From Pedobacter segetis (GTDB lineage: Bacteria; Bacteroidota; Bacteroidia; Sphingobacteriales; Sphingobacteriaceae), in the NCBI RefSeq assembly GCF_016623585.1, contig NZ_JAEHFY010000001.1, positions 1-64,000 on the forward strand: a stretch of DNA of 64,000 bases, given 5' to 3'. Both the position numbers and the translations under genes were made by a program. The number at the start of each line of letters is the position of its first letter. Within the stretch, counting starts at the first letter, position 1. Positions 44,800-55,300 of this stretch are shown here, piece after piece. The notes beneath the pieces were generated by a model. It saw only the letters and a program-made list of their open reading frames with translations, did no database searches and was not told where the DNA came from.

Positions 44800-46875
44800 G
44801 TGAAAAAATCTCTGCTGCTTTTATGTACAATTTGCTTTTCTGTAGCCGCAATGGCGCAACAGATTACGCAGGTCCAACTGTTAAAATCAGATTCTTTTAT
44901 TGGCTTAAAACGTAACGGAGAAAACACCAATAAGGTAATTAACCCTGTTTTTCAGCAAGATAACGCTACTTTAACTTGTGATAGCGCTTATTTTTACCTT
45001 ACCAAAAACAGTTTTGAAGCGTTTGGAAATGTGCACATCAACCAAGCAGACACCATTAACATTTATGCCGACCATTTGAATTATGATGGTAACACCAAAT
45101 TGGCCATTTTAAAAAACAACGTAAGATTGACCGATAAAAATGCCGTTTTAACCACCAACGATCTTGATTATAACCTTGGTACAAAAATTGGCCAATATTA
45201 TAACGGCGGTAAGATTGTTAATGATAAAAATACCCTAACCAGTAAAAACGGCTATTATTTTACCGATAACAAAGATGCTTATTTTAGATATAATGTAGAG
45301 GTAAAATCTCCGGATGTGCTGATAAAATCTGATACCCTAAAATACAATACCATTTCTAAAATTGCTTATTTCTTTGGCCCAACCAACATTTATGGCAAAA
45401 CAGATACGCTTTATACAGAAAACGGGCAATACAACACCTCTAACGATAGGGCTGAATTTGGGAAAAACAACCTCTACACCCAAAACGCAAAAAGCCTAAA
45501 AGGAGACAGCCTTTTTTACGATGGAAAGGCAGGTTATGGAAGGGCCGTAAAAAACATTCTTTTTATTGATACCGCACAAAAAGTAGAATTGCGGGGCGAT
45601 TTGGGCATTTATAAAAAGGCCGATGAAAGCATAACCGTTAGCAAAAATGCTTATACGGTTTTTATTACCGAAAAAGATTCTGTAACAAAAGATAGTATTT
45701 GGCTTACCGCCGATACCCTAAAGAGCAGGGTAATACGTAAAATGGATTTATATGCTTTGCAACAAGCAAACATTGAAAAAATCCCCTCTGTTAAATTAGA
45801 TAGCATTGGCAACAAAGAGATTGAAAAAAAAATTGGAAATAATATAACCATCATTACCGATAGCGTGGTTAAAGACAGTTCTAAGCTAAAACCCGCAATT
45901 ATCAAAAACAACAAAACAGATTCCCTTGCCGAGGCATCGGTTGTAAAACCAACAGAAAAACAAGAAAAAGCTAAAGCAAAGGAGGCAAAGCCAAAAAACA
46001 GTCGCCCAGAAGCAATTGATGTGGGCATTGTAACCAGGGCCCCAAATATTTCGGCAAAAATTGTGGAGGCAAAAATCGATAAAGAGAATAAATTGGGTTT
46101 GGTTGCTATTAAACCCCAAAATAAATCGGTGCCAAGGATATATGGTTTAGACTTGCCCCCAGAAGCAACCGATACGGCAAAGATCAGGATCGTGTTGGCT
46201 TACCATAAAGTTAAGATATTCAAATCTGATTTACAGGCAAAGGCCGATTCTGCGTTTTTTAGCTATGGCGATAGCACCATCAGGATTTATAAAAACCCTT
46301 TGGTTTGGGCACAAGGCAGCCAATTGAGCGCCGATACGATGTACATACAAATGAAGAACAAAAAGATCGACAATATGGACCTGATAAGGAAATCCATCAT
46401 CGTAAATACCGATAAAGATTCTGTGAAGTTTAACCAAGTGGCGGGCAAAAACATGAAAGCCTATTTTAAAAACGATAAGCTGGAAGTTGTTTTTGTGAAC
46501 GGGAATGCGGAAAGCATTTATTTCCCAAAAGATAGTTCGGGCAGTAACGGAATGATGCGTTCTATTACCTCAAAAATGCGCATCAATTTTGACAAGGATA
46601 GCGTGATGAGCATTGCATTTATCCGTAAGCCAGAACACACTTATTATCCCTTAGAAAAACTAACGGAAGAATTAAAAACGCTCCCCAACTTTAGCTGGAA
46701 ACCTAAAGAAAGGCCTAAATCTAAGAACGAGATCATCCCGAATAAAAAAGTTTCTGCTACAAAACCCACTAAAAAGAAACCTTTGGAAGAAAAGCCCAAA
46801 GAAGACAAGCCTTTGTATAATGATAAGGTAAAACAGGCAAAGCCAGCTTATGAGCCTAAAAAAAAGGTTGATTAA
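44800..46875 (+). CDS. OstA-like (LptA/LptD N-terminal type) protein
   Basis: A 691-residue exported protein with signal peptide (KKSLLLLCTICFSVAAMAQ), GTG start. Residues about 40-270 are repeated OstA-type beta strands (ADHLNYDGNTKLAILKNNVRL; KTDTLYTENGQYNTSNDRAEF in part), the jelly-roll fold that carries lipopolysaccharide. A Lys/Glu-rich low-complexity linker (about 360-410) precedes a second OstA-like half, then a basic Lys/Pro-rich tail. A role in LPS transport to the outer membrane is inferred from family. Confidence 0.85.
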   Translation: MKKSLLLLCTICFSVAAMAQQITQVQLLKSDSFIGLKRNGENTNKVINPVFQQDNATLTCDSAYFYLTKNSFEAFGNVHINQADTINIYADHLNYDGNTKLAILKNNVRLTDKNAVLTTNDLDYNLGTKIGQYYNGGKIVNDKNTLTSKNGYYFTDNKDAYFRYNVEVKSPDVLIKSDTLKYNTISKIAYFFGPTNIYGKTDTLYTENGQYNTSNDRAEFGKNNLYTQNAKSLKGDSLFYDGKAGYGRAVKNILFIDTAQKVELRGDLGIYKKADESITVSKNAYTVFITEKDSVTKDSIWLTADTLKSRVIRKMDLYALQQANIEKIPSVKLDSIGNKEIEKKIGNNITIITDSVVKDSSKLKPAIIKNNKTDSLAEASVVKPTEKQEKAKAKEAKPKNSRPEAIDVGIVTRAPNISAKIVEAKIDKENKLGLVAIKPQNKSVPRIYGLDLPPEATDTAKIRIVLAYHKVKIFKSDLQAKADSAFFSYGDSTIRIYKNPLVWAQGSQLSADTMYIQMKNKKIDNMDLIRKSIIVNTDKDSVKFNQVAGKNMKAYFKNDKLEVVFVNGNAESIYFPKDSSGSNGMMRSITSKMRINFDKDSVMSIAFIRKPEHTYYPLEKLTEELKTLPNFSWKPKERPKSKNEIIPNKKVSATKPTKKKPLEEKPKEDKPLYNDKVKQAKPAYEPKKKVD

Positions 46876-46899
46876 GGGTTTAAAGCTTTAAAAGCTATT

Positions 46900-47187
46900 T
46901 TAAAAAGTAGGATTTTGCCTGTTATCCCAAAAATATAATATTATGATTTTGTCTCCTTCAACTTTATAAAAAAAAGATGTTTGTTTTGAGATTGCTGCTT
47001 TTCTAACATTTGGATTATCCTCAGAAGCTTTAAAAATAAAAGGCTGTTTAGAAATCGTTAATAATGTCGAATTAACACTTTTAAAGAACTTTGCTGCTTG
47101 CTTTGGACTCCAATTAGATTCTAGGTGGTTTAAAATTAGTTCGAAAATCTCTTCTGCCTCTTTAGTCCACGCTATATCCAAGCTCAT
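46900..47187 (-). CDS. RelE/ParE-family toxin
   Basis: A 95-residue protein with the ParE/RelE fold: N-terminal helical hairpin (WTKEAEEIFELILNHLESNW), then beta strands FFYKVEGDKIIILYFWDNRQNP at the C-terminus (shown to 20). ParE members poison gyrase and RelE members cut mRNA on the ribosome; the target cannot be told here. Its ATG overlaps the antitoxin stop by 4 bp (ATGA), a standard antitoxin-first operon. Confidence 0.88.
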   Translation of the reverse strand: MSLDIAWTKEAEEIFELILNHLESNWSPKQAAKFFKSVNSTLLTISKQPFIFKASEDNPNVRKAAISKQTSFFYKVEGDKIIILYFWDNRQNPTF

Positions 47188-47411
47188 AGATACTTTTCGT
47201 GTTTTTTCATAACCTCTTCATGAGGAGTTACCAAACCTTCTTTTGCCTGATTTAAACCTCTATATATGCCGTCCTTAACTTGCTTTGGCAACTCATCCCA
47301 AAAATCACGCTCTCGCTTAACAAATAAATTTTTTATTTCATTTAATAAAGAAACATCCTCAGTCTCTAAAAGCATTTTAGCTAATTCTATTTTTTGAGTT
47401 TGTAAGTCCAT
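47184..47411 (-). CDS. Antitoxin partner of the RelE/ParE toxin
   Basis: A 75-residue mostly helical acidic/basic protein (MDLQTQKIELAKMLLETEDV) with a tail HEEVMKKHEKYL that would wrap the toxin. This short type is common before ParE-like toxins in Bacteroidota. ATG 47411 is used; the frame upstream begins at TTG. It should bind its own promoter, but no operator was recognised. Confidence 0.82.
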   Translation of the reverse strand: MDLQTQKIELAKMLLETEDVSLLNEIKNLFVKRERDFWDELPKQVKDGIYRGLNQAKEGLVTPHEEVMKKHEKYL

Positions 47412-47514
47412 TACCAAATTTAAGGATTATTCTTAATATCCGAAATTGGAATAATTAATAGGCTCTCTATCACATTTCCCCTCAATTAAAATTCCCTAAA
47501 AATATATTTAAACT

Positions 47515-47522
47515 TATATTTG
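47515..47522 (+). promoter_or_regulatory. Bacteroidota -7 box of aspS
   Basis: TATATTTG matches TAnnTTTG, 41 bases before the ATG; the -33 region (ATTC) is weak. Confidence 0.45.
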
Positions 47523-47563
47523 GCTCTCATAAATCGGCGTAAGCCAAAACAAAACAAACGATA

Positions 47564-49309
47564 ATGCACAGAACACACACTTGCGGGGAACTAAGCCTCT
47601 CAAATTTAAACCAAGAAGTAGTTTTAAGTGGTTGGGTACAAAAATCTCGTGATTTAGGCGGCACCACTTTTATTGATGTTAGGGATAGGTATGGTTTAAC
47701 GCAATTGGTGGTAAATACTGATGATGCTGCCGATCTACGAACCAAAGTAAAAGATTTAGGCCGTGAGTTTGTGATAAAAGTTACGGGAACTGTTGTAGAA
47801 CGCTCTAATAAAAACCCAAAAATCCCTACCGGGGAAATAGAAATCAAGGTTTCTGATTTAGAGATCCTGAACGTTGCAAAACTGCCCCCTTTTATGATCG
47901 AGGATGAGACCGATGGCGGCGATGAACTGCGCATGAAATATCGTTACTTGGATTTACGCCGTAATCCGGTTCGTAACAACTTGATTTTACGACATAAAAT
48001 GGCGCAAGAAATACGCAAATATTTAGATGCTCAAGGATTTCTAGAAGTAGAAACTCCGGTTCTCATTAAATCTACGCCGGAAGGTGCAAGAGATTTTGTG
48101 GTGCCAAGCCGTATGAACCCGGGTGAGTTTTATGCTTTGCCGCAATCGCCGCAAACTTTTAAGCAATTGCTGATGGTTTCTGGTTTTGACCGCTATTTCC
48201 AGATCGTAAAATGTTTTAGGGATGAAGATTTAAGAGCGGATAGACAACCTGAATTTACCCAGATTGATTGTGAAATGGCTTTTATTGAGCAAGAAGATAT
48301 TTTAAATATGTTTGAGGGTTTAACCCGACATATGTTTAAAAACGTGAAAGGAATTGAGTTTGAAGATTTTCCAAGGATGCATTATGCCGATGCAATGCGC
48401 TTGTATGGCTCTGATAAACCAGACATTAGGTTTGGGATGGAGTTTGTGGAACTGAACGATATTGTAAAAGGTTTCGGGTTTCCGGTTTTTGATAATGCCG
48501 ATTTTGTAGTTGGAATCAATGCAAAAGGTGCGGCTTCTTACACCCGCAAACAAATTGACGAGCTGACAGATTTTGTGAAAAAACCACAGATTGGTGCAAC
48601 AGGCTTGATTTATATGCGCCACAATGAAGATGGGACTTTAAAATCTTCTGTTGATAAATTTTATAACGAAGAGCAATTACAAAAATGGTCGGTTGCGTTT
48701 AAAACCGAGCCCGGAGATTTAATCTTGATTTTAGCCGGTGCAAAAGAAAAAACCCGCAAACAATTGAACGAATTACGTTTAGAAATGGGAAACCGCTTAG
48801 GCTTGAGGGATAAAAATAAATTTGCGCCACTTTGGGTAATAGATTTCCCTTTGTTAGAGTGGGATGAAGAAACAGGGCGCTACCATGCTATGCACCATCC
48901 GTTTACTTCGCCAAAGCCAGAGGATATTGCGATGTTGGATACCAATCCTGGTGAAGTAAGAGCTAACGCTTACGATTTGGTAATCAACGGTACCGAGATT
49001 GGCGGTGGTTCTATCCGTATCCACGATAAAAAACTGCAATCTTTAATGTTTAAGCATTTAGGGTTTTCACCAGAAGAAGCTCAAAAGCAATTCGGTTTCT
49101 TGCTAGAAGCTTTTGAATATGGTGCGCCTCCGCATGGCGGTATCGCTTTCGGTTTTGATAGATTGGTTTCTATCTTAGCCGGTTTAGACAGTATCAGGGA
49201 CGTTATCGCCTTCCCTAAAAATAATTCTGGCAGGGATGTGATGATTGATTCTCCTTCTACGATTGATGATAAACAGAAAAAGGAGTTGAGTATTGAGACT
49301 ACAGTTTAG
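47564..49309 (+). CDS. aspS: Aspartyl-tRNA synthetase
   Basis: A 581-residue class II synthetase charging tRNA-Asp. The OB-fold anticodon domain (about 1-105: [20 protein letters not shown], shown in part), class II motifs ([38 protein letters not shown]) and the bacterial GAD insertion (about 290-410) precede motif 3 [15 protein letters not shown]. Bacterial-type length, with GAD domain. Strong terminator follows. Confidence 0.97.
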   Translation: MHRTHTCGELSLSNLNQEVVLSGWVQKSRDLGGTTFIDVRDRYGLTQLVVNTDDAADLRTKVKDLGREFVIKVTGTVVERSNKNPKIPTGEIEIKVSDLEILNVAKLPPFMIEDETDGGDELRMKYRYLDLRRNPVRNNLILRHKMAQEIRKYLDAQGFLEVETPVLIKSTPEGARDFVVPSRMNPGEFYALPQSPQTFKQLLMVSGFDRYFQIVKCFRDEDLRADRQPEFTQIDCEMAFIEQEDILNMFEGLTRHMFKNVKGIEFEDFPRMHYADAMRLYGSDKPDIRFGMEFVELNDIVKGFGFPVFDNADFVVGINAKGAASYTRKQIDELTDFVKKPQIGATGLIYMRHNEDGTLKSSVDKFYNEEQLQKWSVAFKTEPGDLILILAGAKEKTRKQLNELRLEMGNRLGLRDKNKFAPLWVIDFPLLEWDEETGRYHAMHHPFTSPKPEDIAMLDTNPGEVRANAYDLVINGTEIGGGSIRIHDKKLQSLMFKHLGFSPEEAQKQFGFLLEAFEYGAPPHGGIAFGFDRLVSILAGLDSIRDVIAFPKNNSGRDVMIDSPSTIDDKQKKELSIETTV

Positions 49310-49359
49310 ATTTGGGTATTGAGATGTGAGAATTGAGTTTCCTGCTGAATGATAAAATT

Positions 49360-49390
49360 AAGCCTAACCGATTTGGTGAGGCTTTTTTGT
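49360..49390 (+). terminator. Intrinsic terminator of aspS
   Basis: AAGCCTaACC pairs with GGTgAGGCTT around a GATT loop, followed by TTTTTTGTTTT, 51 bases past the stop. Confidence 0.75.
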
Positions 49391-49403
49391 TTTAAAATTA
49401 TTC

Positions 49404-49766
49404 TTATTGAGCAACAAAACTTACGGTTAGTGAACCTGTTCCAAATTTATCTACCAAATTATTTGGATCGTTTGGGCTAAGGGTTTTAGAAACGGTGATA
49501 TGAACATCTACATCTTTACGGTTAGAGGTTAACGTAAGCGTTTGGTTTTGCCCTTTAATGTAATCTACATCTAAAATATAGCTTCCGCTAAAGTCTTTAA
49601 GCGTTTCTATATTTGTGCCAGAAAGTGTTAATAAAGCGGGGTTTCCGGTGTAAATCCCTGTAGAAGCTAAGATGTATAGTTTTATCTTTTCTTTGTTAGA
49701 ATTAGCGTCTTTTTTACATGCCAGTAAAAATAAGATTGGCAATAAGAGTAATAGTTTTGTTTTCAT
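49404..49766 (-). CDS. Small hypothetical lipoprotein
   Basis: A 120-residue lipoprotein: signal KTKLLLLLPILFLLAC followed by the typical KKD after the lipid-bearing Cys. The mature domain is beta-rich (NQTLTLTSNRKDVDVHITVS). No family recognised; probably an outer-membrane-anchored small beta-sandwich. Confidence 0.75.
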   Translation of the reverse strand: MKTKLLLLLPILFLLACKKDANSNKEKIKLYILASTGIYTGNPALLTLSGTNIETLKDFSGSYILDVDYIKGQNQTLTLTSNRKDVDVHITVSKTLSPNDPNNLVDKFGTGSLTVSFVAQ

Positions 49767-49805
49767 AGAATAGATTTGAGTTTTTCAAAAATCAGAAAAT
49801 ATTTC

Positions 49806-49840
49806 AAATAAAAAAACCTTAGTTTTTTATTCTAAGGTTC
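49806..49840 (-). terminator. Intrinsic terminator of the MDR oxidoreductase gene
   Basis: On the minus strand AACCTTAG pairs with CTAAGGTT, followed by eight T residues, 23 bases past the stop at 49863. Confidence 0.85.
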
Positions 49841-49862
49841 TTAAAATATGAAGGTTTTCATA

Positions 49863-50861
49863 TTAAATTTTCACTACCATTTTACCTTCGTTTTTGCCTT
49901 CAAACAAATCCATAAATGCTTGTGGGATATTTTCGAACCCTTCAACAACGGTTTCTGAATAAGTGATCTTACTTTCTTTTAGCCAAGTAGCCAATTGTTT
50001 AATTCCCTCAGGGAATTTATCGGCATAATTAGAAACAATGAAGCCTTGCATCAAAACGCTATTTTTAATTAAAATGGGTTGAGGCCGTGGGCCTGTTGGT
50101 ATTTCTTCATCATTGTAAGATGCAATTGCGCCACAGGTTGGGATCCTCCCAAATTTATTGATGTTCATTAGAACGGCATCGGTAATTTCTCCTCCAACGT
50201 TATCAAAATAAACATCAACCCCATTTGGTGCAGCTTCTTTAATTGCTGCATTTATATCTTTTGTGGTTTTATAATTGATACCCTCATCAAACCCGAATTT
50301 AGATTTTAATATTTCTATCTTTTCATCTGTCCCTGCAATCCCAATCACTTTACAGCCCAAAATTTTACCAATTTGCCCAACTATACTTCCCACGGCCCCG
50401 GCCGCCCCAGAAACCACCAATGTTTCTCCTTTTTTTGGTTTCCCTATTTCTGTTAAACCGAAATAAGCAGTTAAACCTGTCATCCCTAAAACCCCTAAAT
50501 ACGCCGTTAAATCTGCGGCTTTATGATCTACTTTATTTAATCCTTTTGCATTAGCTATTTGGGTTTCTTTCCAAGCTAAATTTCCGGAAACAAAATCGCC
50601 TTTCTTAAAATCATTGTTTTTTGATCCTGTTACTTCTGCAATGATAACAGAAGTTATAGGTTTGCCAATTTCAAACGGTGGAATGTATGATTTAACATCG
50701 TTCATCCTACCTCTCAAATATGGATCAACAGAGACAAATTTTGTTTTTAACAAAAGTTCTCCGTCTTTTAATTCTGGAACTTCTTCTTCGCTAAATTTAA
50801 AGTTTTCTTTTGTTGGCTTAGCGCTTGGGCGGCTATTCAGTAATATTGTTTTAGTTTTCAT
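49863..50861 (-). CDS. NADP-dependent MDR oxidoreductase (leukotriene B4 dehydrogenase/CurA-like)
   Basis: A 332-residue zinc-independent medium-chain reductase that reduces alkenal/enone double bonds. The N-terminus MKTKTILLNSRPSAKPTKEN, VDPYLRGRMND, NADP-binding GAAGAVGSIVGQIGK (about 155), YFDNVGG (about 237) and the GAIASYND stretch (about 265) define the family. ATG 50861 is chosen; an in-frame upstream extension of 41 residues would read through two palindromes and is not family-like. Confidence 0.93.
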   Translation of the reverse strand: MKTKTILLNSRPSAKPTKENFKFSEEEVPELKDGELLLKTKFVSVDPYLRGRMNDVKSYIPPFEIGKPITSVIIAEVTGSKNNDFKKGDFVSGNLAWKETQIANAKGLNKVDHKAADLTAYLGVLGMTGLTAYFGLTEIGKPKKGETLVVSGAAGAVGSIVGQIGKILGCKVIGIAGTDEKIEILKSKFGFDEGINYKTTKDINAAIKEAAPNGVDVYFDNVGGEITDAVLMNINKFGRIPTCGAIASYNDEEIPTGPRPQPILIKNSVLMQGFIVSNYADKFPEGIKQLATWLKESKITYSETVVEGFENIPQAFMDLFEGKNEGKMVVKI

Positions 50862-50920
50862 GATATTTATTATTTGATGATTAATAGGTTCAAATACCTT
50901 ACCATGATGTCTTAAAATAG

Positions 50921-50952
50921 AAATATCCCATGTTTTAAAACATAGGATATTT
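50921..50952. repeat. 32-base inverted repeat
   Basis: AAATATCC-C-ATGTTTT and AAAACAT-A-GGATATTT form a nearly perfect palindrome with one mismatch, centred in the space between two minus-strand genes. It could be a weak bidirectional terminator or a regulator site; there is no clean T-run on either side. Confidence 0.55.
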
Positions 50953-50967
50953 GTACGTTCTTGTTTT

Positions 50968-50987
50968 CCCATGGCTTCAGCCATGGG
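50968..50987. repeat. REP-like palindrome
   Basis: CCCATGGCT-TC-AGCCATGGG is a perfect 9-bp stem. With its GCTATGTGG flank it looks like a dispersed extragenic palindrome of Bacteroidota. No associated transposase is present. Confidence 0.5.
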
Positions 50988-51001
50988 CTATGTGGTTTTA
51001 T

Positions 51002-52300
51002 CTAATCGGCTTTTATCCCATATTTATCGGCATATTTTTTATACAATTGCTTTTGAACGTTGTTTAGATCAATCATTCTTCCTTGTATAAAAGCGCCTTC
51101 AATGTTATTTGTTCTCATATCCAAAGCATCGCCAGAAGAAATGATGATGTTTGCATCTTTGCCAGCTTCTAAAGTACCTGTTATGTTATCAATCCCTAAA
51201 ATTTTTGCTGTGTTTGAAGTAATCAAAGCCAATGCTTCCTCTTTGCTCAAACCATAAGCTGCGGCTGTACCTGCCATAAACGGAAGGTTTCTTTCTTGCC
51301 AATAACCTTCAACGCTCATGGCGATCAATAAGCCTGCATCATGCAAAATTTTAGCGTTTTTATACGGGAGATAAACATCATCGTCATCATTATAGGGCAA
51401 AGAATGGCTTTGATACATGATAATCGGTACGTTATGTTCTTTTAAAAAAGGGGTAATCTCTACGGCTTCTTCTGCCCCTACCAAAACCGGGGCAATACCA
51501 AATTCTTGAAAGAATTTTACCGCCAAAATAATGTCCTTTTGCTTATCAACATTTACAAAAGCTTTTTTTGTGCCATTAAAGAGGCCTTTCATCGCATCAA
51601 ATCTTGCGTTAAAAGTATTCGGTTTATCAACATCGGCGTAAGCTTTGGCTTCTTCAAAATAGATCTTTAAATCTGCCATTTGCTTTTGGTAACGTTGTTT
51701 TTGCTGCTCTTCTGTAAGCCCACCCGCTCTTCTGCCATATCTCAATGCAGAAGAAGGCCAATTAAAATGAACGGCAATATCTTTTTTATAGGCTGCATCT
51801 TCCCAATTCCATGCGTCTAATTGCACCACAGAAGATGTCCCAGAAACCAAACCGCCCTGTGGCGTTGGTTGTGAAAGTAAAATCCCGTTAGATCGTACGG
51901 TTGGGATAATCCTAGAATCTGTATTATAGGCAATTAAAGACCTTACGTGAGGATTAATTGTGCCTGTTTCTTCTGCATCTACCGTTGCCCTAACGGTTTC
52001 AATTTCTACCAAGCCCATCATATTTACAGGGGCAATAAAACCCGGATAAATCTGCTTGCCTTGCGCTTGCACCACCATTATATCTTGAGGTTGTGCATTG
52101 CCCTCTTTTACCGAGGTGATTTTACCATTAGAGAAAATAATAGTTCCGTTTTCAATTATTTTTCCGTTGCCAATATGGATGGTACCGCCAACAATGGCAA
52201 TGGTTTGGCTTTGAGGTTTTGCCGGAGAAATGGTTGCTTGTGCAAATGTTGCAGTAGTAGCAAAACAGATGGCAAAGCATTGATATATCAGTTTTTTCAT
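51002..52300 (-). CDS. Amidohydrolase-like exported protein lacking metal ligands
   Basis: A 432-residue exported protein (signal KKLIYQCFAICFATTATFAQ) with the composite amidohydrolase fold of imidazolonepropionase relatives: strand pattern GGTIHIGNGKIIENGTIIF, QGKQIYPGFIAPVNMMG, and C-terminal KILGIDNITGTLEAGKDANI (shown in part). The metal-binding HxH after the first strand is replaced by APVN, and the late Asp (SD) by SVEG, so hydrolase activity is doubtful. Follows the 1010-residue amidohydrolase gene by 24 bp in the same operon, suggesting a pseudoenzyme partner. Confidence 0.87.
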   Translation of the reverse strand: MKKLIYQCFAICFATTATFAQATISPAKPQSQTIAIVGGTIHIGNGKIIENGTIIFSNGKITSVKEGNAQPQDIMVVQAQGKQIYPGFIAPVNMMGLVEIETVRATVDAEETGTINPHVRSLIAYNTDSRIIPTVRSNGILLSQPTPQGGLVSGTSSVVQLDAWNWEDAAYKKDIAVHFNWPSSALRYGRRAGGLTEEQQKQRYQKQMADLKIYFEEAKAYADVDKPNTFNARFDAMKGLFNGTKKAFVNVDKQKDIILAVKFFQEFGIAPVLVGAEEAVEITPFLKEHNVPIIMYQSHSLPYNDDDDVYLPYKNAKILHDAGLLIAMSVEGYWQERNLPFMAGTAAAYGLSKEEALALITSNTAKILGIDNITGTLEAGKDANIIISSGDALDMRTNNIEGAFIQGRMIDLNNVQKQLYKKYADKYGIKAD

Positions 52301-52324
52301 GTTTTTACTGTTTTAGAGCTGTAA

Positions 52325-55300
52325 TTAATTAGAATGTATAACCGAGTAATCTTCTTCAATGGTATCACAAGTATTTAAACTTGGTTTTACATAAGATGGG
52401 CGTTGGGTTTTAGCACCTCCGTTTTTAGAGTCGATCATTTTTTGGATCAACCTAGCTTCATCGGCCTTCATCTCTTTTTGCTTTTGGGCATCTTTATCAA
52501 GATCCCAATATTTTACGCCATCAACAAAGGTTTTTTCTGCCTTAGCATAAATAGAAAGCGGGTTATCTGACCATAAGACCAAATCTGCATCTTTACCTAC
52601 TTTTACACTGCCTACCTTATCATCTACATGAAGCATTTTTGCCGGGTTTAGCGTTACAAATTTGAAAGCTTCCTCTTCGCTAACGTTTCCATATTTTACC
52701 GCTTTTGCAGCTTCTTGGTTTAACCTTCTCGCCATCTCAGCATCGTCAGAATTAAAGGCTACCAATACGCCTTCATCATGCATAATTTTTCCGTTGTAAG
52801 GGATTGCATCCCAAACTTCCATTTTATAAGCCCACCAATCTGCAAAGGTAGAACCCGCAATACCGCGTTTTGCCATTTTATCGGCTACTTTATAGCCTTC
52901 TAAAATGTGGGTAAGGGTATTTATTTTAAAGCCCACAGAATCGGCAACATGCATTAACATATTAATTTCTGACTGTACGTAAGAATGGCAAGTGATGTGG
53001 CGGGTATCGTTTAAAATCTCTACCAGGGCATCTAATTCCAGATCTTTTCTTGGTTGGGTTAAACCCGATTTATTCTTTGCCGCATTATAAATAGCCCATT
53101 CTTTTTGATATTCTTTTGCCCTAGTAAAGGCATCCATATAAACCTGTTCTACGCCCATGCGGGTTTGAGGGAAACGGATGGTATTGTAATCGCCCCAATT
53201 ACTTTGTTTTACGTTTTCTCCCAAGGCAAATTTGATAAAGCCCTCCCAGCCCGCAAACTTTAATTCTTCTGGCGTATGTCCCCAACGCAATTTTATCAAT
53301 TGGGTTTGCCCACCAATTGGGTTTGCAGAACCGTGTAATATATGTGAAGTGGTTACTCCGCCCGCCAATTGTCTATAGATCTCGATGTCTTCAGAATTCA
53401 AGACATCCCCAATCCTAACCTCAGAAGTTACCGCTTGTGTGCCTTCGTTTACGCCTCTGCTTATCGCGATATGCGAGTGCTCATCTACAATCCCAGGGGT
53501 TAAATGTTTACCCGTTGCATCAATTACCGTGGCATTTCCCGCAGATAAGTTTTTACCAATAGCTTTTATCTTTCCCTTTTCGATCAGTACATCTGTATTT
53601 TTTACGATGCCTTCTTTTTCATTGGTCCAAACGGTGGCGTTTTTAAATAAAACAGTTTCTTGTTGTGGAATTTCTTTGTTGCCGTTTGCGGTAAACGGAT
53701 AGATAATATCGCCCACTTTTAAGGGTGTTTTCTCTTCTTCCTTTTTCTCTTTTTCTTTAAACGGGGCGGTAAAAGTCGCGGTAAAATTAGATTGATTTCC
53801 GTCGCTGGTTAAAGCGTCTCCTTTTAAAACAATAGGGTCGTTTTTATCTAAATATCCCGTTAAGCGAATATCGCCGGCAGGCATTTTTTTTAAATCAAAA
53901 AAAGCACTAACCAAATCTCCATTACGGGTTAAATTTCCTTTTGTTTTAACGCTATCGGCCCCTGTTCTCTCGATATTTAGATCATAATTGCCAACGCTGC
54001 CGCCAATCTTCATTTTCAAATTGCCAACGCCTCCTATCGTTAAATCATACTCGCCACGCAAATCTTTTATATCCATTTGCGAAACGATATAGCGTTTCCC
54101 TTGCGTCCAGTTTTCATAAATGATATTCCCCTTTTTGAAGAGGGAATCTGAGGTGATCAAAAAGTTGGCTTCTTTTCCTTTAGTGATAGAACCTACCATA
54201 GCATCAATCCCCAACATTTTGGCGGGGATTTCTGTCAATGATTTCAAAGCCTGTTTTTCGCTCAAACCATTATCTATGGCCGTTTTCAATTTAGTCCAAA
54301 AATCTTTGCTGTTTTCTAAATCTGCCGAAGTAATGGCGAACTCTATCCCTGCTTTTTCTAACCTTGCAGGATTTGTGGGCGCCAATTCCCAATCTTTCAT
54401 CTGGGCATAACTTACCGCTCTTGCATCTGCAGGGTCTTCTACATCATAAGCTTTGGGAAAATTGATTGGGATAATGAATTTTGCCCCTGTTGCTTTAATG
54501 GCATCAATTCTTTGATATTCATCTCCTCCAGACTTAAAAATATATTGTTTACCAAACTCTTTGGCAATTTTATTTGCCCTTAACACATCTTCCCAATCTC
54601 CAACTTCAAAAATTTGTGGGAGGTTTTGTTGATCGTTAAATTCTTTTAGAGAAATATTATATTCTTTATTTTGGTTCTTATACCAAGCCGCATCTAAATA
54701 GGTTTGGCGGATCAATGCGATTGCGCCCATTAAAGAGCTGGGATAATCGGTTTTTGCGGTTCCCTTGTTAAAAGAATAATTTGCAGCGGTTTCTCCTTTT
54801 AAAACCACCAAGTTGGTGCTTTCATTGTTTAAGGTAACCGCTACAGAGGTTCCTCTGGCTATGCCATCGGTAATTATCGTATTTACTGTACCAAAGCCGT
54901 TTTTCTTTAGCTCTTCTGCTTTTTTTGCATCAACACTAAAAATGGTATTTGCATGCATTTCGGGCCTTATAGCTTCGTTCCAACTGTATGCACCGCTTTT
55001 TGTGGATGTAAAAATGGGCGTACTCCCCCTAAAGCTGAAACTTTGCTTAGGGCTTTCTGGTAAACCATAAGTAGAAAAAGCATCTACCAAAGATGGATAA
55101 ATGTATTTTCCTTTTAGATCGATAACCACATATCCTTTAGGGATGGTAATGCCGCTGCCAACATTTTCGATTTTATTGTTTTTAATCAATAATGTGCCGT
55201 TGTTAATGGCTTTATCGGCATTAACAACTATAGTTGCATTGGTAAAAGCAAATTGGCCGGTGCGGTAATCCGCAGAACCATTTACGGGGTATGTTTCTTG

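Noticed and set aside
50862-50984. 41-residue N-terminal extension of the MDR oxidoreductase (start at 50984)
   Set aside because: It reads through the REP-like and 32-base palindromes and does not resemble the family N-terminus; MKTKTILLNSRP at 50861 does.
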